Shown one piece after another: positions 5,411-10,953 of a DNA stretch of 10,953 nucleotides (position 1 is the stretch's first letter; every line of letters starts with the position of its first letter). This stretch comes from Chromera velia (lineage: Eukaryota > Sar > Chromeraceae). Position numbers and translations under genes: made by a program. The notes beneath the pieces were generated by a model. It worked only from the letters and a program-made list of their open reading frames with translations. It was not told where the DNA came from and did not search any database. Location: the NCBI GenBank assembly GCA_018398765.1, contig JAHBMJ010003424.1, forward strand, positions 1 to 10,953, written 5' to 3'.

Positions 5411-6701
5411 GGATCTGAGCTAAGGGTGCCTGAGAAGAGAAGGGAGGGGAATAGGAGGAGGAAGAGGAGGAGGAAGAGGAAGAGGACGAGGAAGAGCACG
5501 AGGAAGAGGAAGATGAAGAGGAAGCGGGGGAAGGAGAGGAAGGTGAGTTAGAACAAGCAGGAGGGGCAGGGCCTGGCGTCTCCGACAGCGAGTTTTCGAT
5601 CCCCTTCTGGAGGGCCTCATCATCTGTCAACCCCGCATTGGATGTGAGGTCGGCTCCGGCTGGGCTGACATTTAGTCGGCATACTATTGGGGTGATGGAT
5701 GGCCTTGCCTGCCTGTCTGCTCGCTGGTCATCGGGGGGAGTTGTGCAGATGGCTGCCTCTACCATCTTTTTGACTATCTGTGGCGTCTGGGGCTGTGTGG
5801 GCTGCCTCGGGTGCGGGTTCTCTCCCCTCCTCCATCTGGCTCTCCGCTCCTCCCTCTCCTGGATTTCCTTTTCTGCCTCCTCTTCCCATTCTCTGCGGGT
5901 TGCTGTCTTGACTCGCGCTCGGCGTTCCCTAGCCTGTCTGATTGGGTCGGCCATCCCTCGTCGCAGCCCAGAGGGTCCAAAAGGTCCTTGAATTGGAAGG
6001 GGGAGGATTGGTGGTGTCTTGGGCGGGGGGGTTGGAAGGGTGCGGACGTCTGCCATAATGAAGCTAGAGCTGGGTGGCGGCTGCCTTCGTTGCTCCGTCC
6101 TCCACTCCCTCGCTTCCTTCTTCACCCTTCCAACCGCTTTGGCGTGTCCCTTCCTCTCCTCCTCCCACCATTGCGCCCTTTTAATTCGGCCCTGCTCCAC
6201 CCGGGGTGGGTCTGTCCGGCATACGTTTGCGGCCAGTGCTGCGGCGTCCATCCACCTCCTCTCCTTCTTTTTGTCCCTCCCCACCGGTCCCCACGCGCAC
6301 ACTGTGGCTGGCTGGCTGGGTGGAGAGAGCCCAGCTGTTGTCGCTTCCCATGCCCTCCCTACCGTGGGAAGGGCGGGGTAGTTTTCGTCCGTCTTGTCGG
6401 GAGGCCCATCTGGCTGAGAGGTGGACCTGCAGAAGGATGCACATGGTGGTGGAGAGTTAGCTGCCCCGCTCGGGGGGGCTCCCTTGGCTGTGGACAGGCC
6501 CACTTCGCTGGCGCCATCTGTCTTACTCTTTGACTGGCCTTTTGATGTTTTTCGACGTCCTGGGCGATGGCAGTCAGTGGTTGAAGACGGAGGAGTAGGA
6601 GATATTGAAGACGGAGGAGGAGACGGTCCAGCTCTCTTATCAGAGAGGTCATGTCGAGACGGGGAAGGAGAAGATTGCTTGTGTTCAAGAGACTGCGACA
6701 T
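5355..6701 (-). CDS. Disordered Pro/Ser/Arg-rich protein with UIM-like motif
   Basis: An uninterrupted frame of 448 codons starts at ATG 6701, with an in-frame TGA ten codons upstream (after TCTCCAT), so this is the natural start. Residues 1-105 are Ser/Pro-rich and basic. DENYPALP (105-112) is followed by a Trp- and Lys/Arg-rich part (about 140-207) and a highly charged predicted helix (about 253-295). Residues 360-374 read DDEALQKGIENSLSE. This fits the ubiquitin-interacting motif pattern (acidic patch, hydrophobic, Ala-like small residue, hydrophobic, Ser, Glu), with Gly in place of the usual Ala. Residues 385-424 are mostly serine. The frame ends at UAG 5357-5355, but the same frame stays open for 233 more codons. 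A role in binding ubiquitin or ubiquitylated partners is inference from the one motif. I do not recognise the family. Confidence 0.6.
   Translation of the reverse strand: MSQSLEHKQSSPSPSRHDLSDKRAGPSPPPSSISPTPPSSTTDCHRPGRRKTSKGQSKSKTDGASEVGLSTAKGAPPSGAANSPPPCASFCRSTSQPDGPPDKTDENYPALPTVGRAWEATTAGLSPPSQPATVCAWGPVGRDKKKERRWMDAAALAANVCRTDPPRVEQGRIKRAQWWEEERKGHAKAVGRVKKEAREWRTEQRRQPPPSSSFIMADVRTLPTPPPKTPPILPLPIQGPFGPSGLRRGMADPIRQARERRARVKTATRREWEEEAEKEIQEREERRARWRRGENPHPRQPTQPQTPQIVKKMVEAAICTTPPDDQRADRQARPSITPIVCRLNVSPAGADLTSNAGLTDDEALQKGIENSLSETPGPAPPACSNSPSSPSPASSSSSSSSCSSSSSSSSSSSSSSYSPPFSSQAPLAQIQEQTDIQAGTDRQTESQT
5447..5531. repeat. GAGGAAGAGG purine tract, second poly-Ser region
   Basis: An imperfect GAG/GAA tract with a few GAC, CAC and GAT units on the plus strand. 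On the minus strand it encodes the serine-rich end of the 448-codon frame, with one Cys and one Tyr among the serines. Like the tract at 2900-3064, it reads as acidic residues on the plus strand. Confidence 0.85.
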
Positions 6702-7402
6702 GGGTGCTGCTCCCTTGCCGAGTCTCGATGGGTTTGTTCAATGGAGATAAAAGCAGCAACGAGGAATTCTATGCTCAATCTGACTGATGCATATGCGTTC
6801 GGCCCTGCGTGGCCGCATATCGGTTGCTCACGTCGCTGGGTTCGGCGGGTCCTTTCGCTCCCCCCACCTGTGTCCACGCTTCCGCGCCCCCGCGCTCCTT
6901 CCGGGAGCAAAGAGAGTGACAAGCGGACACAGGAACTGGCCCAGCAGAGTGATGTTTAGAAAAGAAACAGACGGAGACGGCAGAGATAATTGGATGACCA
7001 GATCTCCTTTATTTCTCAACCATTTTTAGCTATAAAAAGCTAACATAGACTTTGTTGTTTTAAAATTGAATTGAAAACCATTTTTTTAGTAAATCTGTTT
7101 ATCATACATTAATTGTATTCATTTAAATTAATACTGATATTAATATTAAAACATTAGTAAAAACATTATGAGTGTAGTCGTCAGTTCGTACTAGGGTTCT
7201 TATTTAATCACGGTCTAGATCACGGTTCAAAGTTCTTTCCTTCTATGTCCATCTATTGATCGGAAAGGCTTGACTCCACACCGGCAGTCGATCTGCTGCC
7301 ATGCCGGCCAGACGTGTTTTGAGTTTAGATTCCTCCTAAATCCCCCAGATTCTGTTGGACCTTCTGAACTTGCCCCCCGATGATGCAGAGGAGACATCTT
7401 TG

Positions 7403-7417
7403 CCCCCCCCNNCCCCC
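7403..7417. other. C run with an assembly gap of two N
   Basis: Eight C, two N (7411-7412) and five C. The run length could not be settled by the assembler. This is direct evidence that homopolymer lengths in this sequence are unreliable. Confidence 0.97.
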
Positions 7418-7508
7418 ACTCCTCCACTGCTGGCGGCTTCCCTTTCTTCCCATTGTGTCAGACGCAGAACTGGCACGTCCCTCTTGGTTGAGAACTCTCT
7501 TCTCTTGT

Positions 7509-7528
7509 CATCCATCCATCCATTCATC
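7509..7528. repeat. Short CATC array
   Basis: CATCCATCCATCCATTCATC, about five units with one substitution. Confidence 0.9.
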
Positions 7529-7588
7529 TGCAGGCAGGTAAGAAGGTCCCTCATGCAGGTCATTTGGAGACACGACGGAGAAAATCCT

Positions 7589-7603
7589 GATTGATTGATT
7601 GAT
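7589..7603. repeat. Short GATT array
   Basis: GATTGATTGATTGAT, nearly four units, followed by a near-copy GATTGATAG at about 7610. Confidence 0.9.
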
Positions 7604-7937
7604 CCAATGATTGATAGACAGATGGGAAGGTAGGTAAGTTGAGGGCAACAGGGAGAGAGCATGAGGGAGTACCAATTGGAGAGCGTCATCCCCGTCAACT
7701 TGTTAGCAAATTCACGAATTCGTGTGTTGACTTGACTTTTTGTCACCAATGAAATTCAAGCTGGTTTCAGGTCGAAAGCTCGAGTATCCAGGTCTCCAAT
7801 TTCTCTTTTGAGTGGACTCTTCCCGCCAATTCGGGCTGCACACAGTCAGACATTCTTCCTTTTTCCACGCACGCAGGGACCTAGGCAGGCACAAGGACAG
7901 GAAGAGAGAAAAACGAGAGGAAAGGAAGAGAGGAACC

Positions 7938-7999
7938 AAGAAAGAAAGAAAGAAAGAAAGAAAGAAAAGAAAGAAAGAAAGAAAGAAAGAAAGAAAAAC

Positions 8000-8034
<35 letters not shown>

Positions 8035-8039
8035 AAAAC

Positions 8040-8070
<31 letters not shown>

Positions 8071-8182
8071 AAAACAGAAAGAAAGAAAGAAAGAAAGAAA
8101 GAAAGGAACAAAGAGCGAACGAACGAAGGAAGGAAGAAAGAAGAAAACAGAGAAAGAAAGAGGGAGAGAGAGAGCAAAAGGC

Positions 8183-8217
<35 letters not shown>

Positions 8218-8222
8218 AAGAC

Positions 8223-8257
<35 letters not shown>

Positions 8258-8330
8258 ACGAAAGAACGAAAGAACGAAAGAACGAAAGAAAGAAAGAAAG
8301 AAAGAAAGAAAGAAACAACGAAAGACAAAA
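7938..8330. repeat. Compound GAAA / GACA / GAAC microsatellite
   Basis: Two long GAAA arrays (about 7938-8104 and 8218-8330) flank a degenerate GA-rich part and a pure CAGA/GACA array at 8182-8217. Some GAAA units are AACA or GAAC variants that repeat in register, for example AAACAGAAAGAAAG three times and GAACGAAA four times, showing higher-order duplication. The plus strand is almost free of T over about 400 bases. Long apparent open frames of Lys/Arg/Glu (plus) or Phe/Leu/Ser (minus) here are by-products. Confidence 0.97.
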
Positions 8331-9829
8331 GAAGGACACGGCCACTCTGTCAACTTGGGATGGGGGCCCGAAATATGCAGAGAGAGTGAAGCACGCAGCC
8401 AGCCAGACAGACAGGCAGGCACAGAGAAGGCCGCCCTACTTCTTTCACAACAGTCCCTCAAAAGATCAACCCGTCACACATATGTGACACTTCTTTCTCC
8501 ACCCAGGCAGACCGGAATGCTTTCAATGAAGAGAGAAAGACGCCGAAATTAAGAGCAGGAGAAAAGAGAAGTGGAAATCTTCTGACCTGGCAGCATCGAG
8601 CAGTGTGAAACCACGCCAGCCAAACATCCATCTCAGCGCCCATGGATCGATGTCAGAAGACTGTGGAAAGACGTTGACCTCTCTCTCGGCGTTTGCGCAC
8701 TCGATACTGATGTTGCAGGGCTCCCTCTGCACCCCGCCGCCTCTAAGGCAGGAGTTCGAAAACCACAGTGACTGCATGACTGTGACTCATGTGCACACGG
8801 CCTGCAGAAAGACAACCGCCAGAAGGAGGAGGGAACAGGGAGAAGGACAGGAGGGCGGAAAGCAGGACGGGGCAGAGAAGACGCCCTTCTCTATTGCCCC
8901 GGGACCCGAAATGCCGTAGAGGGCCGGCATTTGAATGGGCTTGGGGGGACACGAGATATTCTGAGGTCAGCGGGCGTTGGCCGGCGTTCCTGAGTGTCCC
9001 CCTACCGCTGCGATCCTCAATTCATGATACAGCCATTCTATTCTACACCACAATGAATGTTCATGCACTCTATCTATCCTTGTCACCCTCTAGCTCGATC
9101 GAGGACTGTCAGACGTCCTTCAGCAAGCAAGCAAGGAAGCAAAAGAACGAACGAGACGACAAAACAAATCGGAAAAGAAAGATAAAACAAAAAGCAGCAC
9201 GGTGATTTGGAGTCTCCTGGGAAGCGATGATAACCAGGCGTCAGTCATCACACCCCCAAAGCCGCGTCGACCTCCCTTTACCGGCACTAGGACCCGCACT
9301 CAGCAGGCAGGAGAGCCTAGGGCGCGACCCGAGAGAGGGGAAAATCCGCTCTCGCAAAGACTCAAGCAAATTGGACAAACATGGAAAGGAAAGAAAGCCC
9401 TTGCACGGAGGAGGCATGCTGAGTTCATGACCAGAGTGCAGACGTAAACAGACCAACATGGCGGAGAAGCTTGGTACTGGCAGCAAGCGACAGCGGTACG
9501 CGTGGGCGGAAAAAGCAGCTTTTGACCGCGAGACCGACCGAACAACCAACTGACGGAGCAAACAGGCGGGAGTCACAGGAAGTAACTCCAGTCTCCAGAA
9601 GCCTCTCAGATCTCGGATTTCACGAAGCGCACGGAAGGGGCACCACCGAGAAGTTGCGCGAATTAACACAGTGCCCTCAACGGCAGATGGACGGATTCAC
9701 GCAGCCAGAAGTACAGCACAGTTTTTCACCCCCGGCTGATCACGAAGACACTTGGTGTACTGAGATTTCTCAAACTGCCGAAACCCATGACGCCGTGGGA
9801 CCTTCGACGGGAACGGTACATTTTCTGCG
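8331..9829. other. No supported gene
   Basis: Mixed composition with many CpG and G-rich words. Open frames of 100 to 190 codons occur on the plus strand, but they lack domain character and repeat content explains part of them. One short frame starts with a strong initiation context at 9458 (ACCAACATGGCGG) and runs 31 codons to a stop. The same words match the binding consensus of the YY1/Pho family (GCCAT core, minus strand). I see no tRNA or other RNA gene by eye. Confidence 0.5.
8396..8421. repeat. Short CAGC / CAGA / CAGG array
   Basis: CAGCCAGCCAGACAGACAGG continuing CAGGCA: three related tetranucleotides in succession, each a one-base change of the previous unit. Confidence 0.85.
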
Positions 9830-9860
9830 GGCAGGCAGGCAGGCAGGCAGGCAGGCAGGC
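9830..9860. repeat. GGCA/CAGG array
   Basis: Nearly eight perfect GGCA units. It accounts for the Arg-Gln-Ala-Gly repeats of the open frame that crosses it. Confidence 0.97.
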
Positions 9861-10068
9861 AAAGGAAGATGCACGTCATGTGGGCGCGGGTGCCTTCTCG
9901 CGAGACTCAGAGTGAGGGAACGTCGTGTCCACCCTTTTCCCACACACTCACTTTGTCACCGTAACCCTCAGTCTGGTCGGCTCTAGAATCAAGCTCAAAA
10001 CAAGACAAACTCAAGCGGCCGGTAAGAGACTCGCTCTGAAAGATTGAGTCAATGCAGGTCACAGGTAG

Positions 10069-10205
10069 CCAATCCACACGCCGACAGCCTCGGGTTGGCA
10101 GTGCTGATTGGTTACTCGGACATGTCGTTTGCTCTTTCTTTTGAAGCTTTTAGTGTAAAACAAGATGAAGACTTGGAGACTGCTTCATCCTCAACAACAT
10201 ATATA
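10069..10205 (+). promoter_or_regulatory. Possible promoter: two CCAAT boxes and TATATA
   Basis: CCAAT lies at 10069-10073 and its inverse ATTGG at 10107-10111, 38 bases apart. TATATA follows at 10200-10205. Downstream, a good splice-donor match (GCTG then GTAAGAG) falls at 10314. An acceptor-like CAG after a short pyrimidine-containing stretch ends at 10793, just before the ATG at 10806. Together they could make a short untranslated first exon for the gene at the right edge. Each element is common by chance, so this is a model, not an observation. Confidence 0.25.
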
Positions 10206-10398
10206 CGCACCAGTACAAAGACGTAGAAGACAGGATTGAGACGAGCTGAGAGCCTGTGACACCGTAAAGCATACGCATGTACAGAATACAACCTCCCACA
10301 CAACAGGCTGCTGGTAAGAGCTTGCACACAAGTTCTGCCATAGTTTTCCTGTTGCAACAATTGATCGACCGGAACCCCTGAACATTAATTCGTAGTCT

Positions 10399-10433
10399 TT
10401 TTTTTTCGAAAAAAAACAATACAATACAATACA
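10399..10433. repeat. T8-CG-A8 palindrome and AATAC repeats
   Basis: Eight T, CG, eight A form a perfect 18-base palindrome at 10399-10416. Just over three AATAC-type units follow, to about 10433. Confidence 0.85.
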
Positions 10434-10805
10434 TTTTCCTGGCTTCGCGCGTTTGGCGCGTGATTGCTCTGCATGCGCGCGTCAGGTTTTTGTGCCATTC
10501 GATCATGTACAAAGAAGGCCAGGCGCGAAATCGGCTTGAAGCCCTCAGATGAGAGGTTGGCCCCGAAAAGCTAGCTTCATACACTAAAAAAAAAAATGAG
10601 TTTGATTTTTTTTTAAATTCTGATTTTATAGTTTTTGTAGAGTTTTTCATAGGTTTTCAAACATTTTTTAAAACTTGAAATAAAATTGTAAAATAAAAAA
10701 GTAAAGAAATGTCCTAAGGTGAGAAACCGTTCGATCCTCTAGAATTTTTCTAAAACTTTTATGATAGCGATGTTTCAATTCTATCTAGAACAGTAGAAAA
10801 ACAAC
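10434..10805. other. CpG patch, then AT-rich upstream region
   Basis: A small CpG-rich patch (about 10445-10482) includes an inverted repeat CGCGC/GCGCG with loop GTTTG. From about 10585 the DNA is AT-rich with long T and A runs. No gene is seen. It forms the upstream region, or an intron, of the open frame that starts at 10806. Confidence 0.6.
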
Positions 10806-10953
10806 ATGAAACCAGAAGAGATCACCTCATTAATTAGCGTGTTGGACTTTGTCCGCAACACGCCTCCTGCTGAGCTCTTCGACATTCTCTGTCAGTGGAG
10901 CCTCCTCTCAAAGGAAAAAACTTGCGATTGTGGGAAAGTATTCAAAACGTGGA
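10806..10953 (+). CDS. N-terminus of a possible ISXO2/Merlin-like transposase-derived protein (partial)
   Basis: The frame starts at the first ATG after an in-frame TAG (10794-10796) and is open for 49 codons to the window edge, so the 3' part is missing. The protein begins MKPEEITSLISVLDFVRNTP, continues with a helical AELFDILCQWSLL, then a TCDCGKVF motif. Proteins of the ISXO2 / IS1595 / Merlin group commonly open with a short helical region ending in a hydrophobic 'L..LL' stretch, followed by a CxxCG zinc ribbon. Here the first knuckle is C-x-C-G, one residue short of CxxCG. The catalytic DDE-type domain would lie outside the window, so the assignment rests on pattern memory of the N-terminus only. 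It could be a domesticated host gene or an element copy. Confidence 0.4.
   Translation, partial: MKPEEITSLISVLDFVRNTPPAELFDILCQWSLLSKEKTCDCGKVFKTW

Larger units (their letters stand above)
1700..6701 (-). pseudogene. Long minus-strand low-complexity protein gene, broken into frames
   Basis: This entry collects successive minus-strand open stretches that look like parts of one protein of about 1,600 residues. In order: Pro/Ser/Arg-rich block with UIM-like motif (6701-5358), Gln/Thr/Arg-rich block (5354 to about 4850), uncertain Pro-rich part (about 4850-4300), 36-residue repeats plus acidic linker (about 4297-3301), Pro/Thr-rich part (about 3370-3184), poly-Ser block (3232-2796), Cys/His cluster (2737-2437), 14-residue repeats (2439-1980) and Glu-rich end (1980-1700). 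Frame changes lie near the 10-G run at 4611-4620, the 9-C run at 2795-2803, a G/C run near 1971-1980, and other points. UAG occurs at 5357-5355 and 3523-3521, and UAA at 3700-3698. The alternative is several separate genes, or partly noncoding repeats. No known enzyme domain was seen. I do not recognise the family. Confidence 0.45.
6702..7937. other. No gene seen; AT-rich island and short simple repeats
   Basis: The GC-rich minus-strand coding block ends at 6701. The next 300 bases have mixed composition and no clear promoter for it. From about 7000 to 7200 the DNA is AT-rich, with a perfect 6-bp-stem inverted repeat TTAGCT/AGCTAA at 7026-7043. The remainder has open frames of low quality on both strands, none with recognisable protein character. 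Confidence 0.6.

Noticed and set aside
5638-6533. Plus-strand frames of 117 and 240 codons
   Set aside because: They lie opposite the 448-codon minus frame, which has a clear start and a UIM-like motif.
1-7200. Retrotransposon or DNA transposon with recognisable enzymes
   Set aside because: I looked for reverse transcriptase, integrase, DDE transposase and tyrosine recombinase motifs in the minus-strand pieces and saw none. No terminal repeats were seen at the block edges either.
7336-7749. Minus-strand frame of 137 codons crossing the N gap
   Set aside because: It contains CATC and GATT repeat translation and crosses a run of unknown length. No protein character is seen.
7808-8552. Long Lys/Arg/Glu-rich (plus) and Phe/Leu/Ser-rich (minus) open frames
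   Set aside because: They are translations of the GAAA and CAGA microsatellite. Tetranucleotide repeats of this kind have no stop in several frames, so the frames carry no evidence of coding.
9423-9986. Plus-strand open stretch of 187 codons
   Set aside because: No ATG near its start, part of it is the GGCA array, and I see no domain or motif. Not enough to call a gene.

Overview
The window looks like nuclear DNA of a eukaryote, most likely an invertebrate animal. It has long tetranucleotide microsatellites, AT-rich stretches, TATA/CCAAT-like and splice-like signals, and no compact operon-like gene order. I cannot name the species. Two N bases inside a C run at 7411-7412 show that the assembly is uncertain at homopolymers.

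The left 6.7 kb is the interesting part. Nearly all of its plausible coding sense lies on the minus strand. From 6701 down to about 1700, then from 1164 down to 227, there are consecutive open stretches of disordered, repeat-rich protein: a Pro/Ser/Arg-rich N-terminal block with a ubiquitin-interacting-motif-like helix; a Gln/Thr/Arg-rich block made of a degenerate CAGA microsatellite; a 36-residue repeat array; an acidic linker; a run of 55 serines; a Cys/His cluster; a 14-residue Ala/Lys/Gln repeat array; and a final Glu-rich stretch. A second, more ordinary-looking protein of about 310 residues follows. The stretches are broken by many frame changes, several at long G/C homopolymers, and by four in-frame UAG/UAA codons. 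It is either a decayed gene or element (I see no reverse transcriptase, integrase or transposase motifs in it), or a real gene damaged by indel errors. It is bracketed by AT-rich DNA at 1-226 and about 7000-7200.

The middle (6702-8330) has no convincing gene. It contains an AT-rich island, short CATC and GATT arrays, and a 400-base polypurine tract of GAAA and CAGA microsatellites. From 8331 to 10400 the sequence is CpG-containing and of mixed composition, with a CAGG array and loose promoter-like elements (CCAAT boxes, TATATA, a good splice-donor match), but no gene I can support. After a further AT-rich stretch, an open reading frame begins at 10806 and runs off the right edge. Its first 49 residues resemble the N-terminus and zinc ribbon of ISXO2/Merlin-type transposase-derived proteins.

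I do not recognise the family of the left-hand proteins. No cooperation between the genes can be claimed beyond the shared orientation of the minus-strand pieces.
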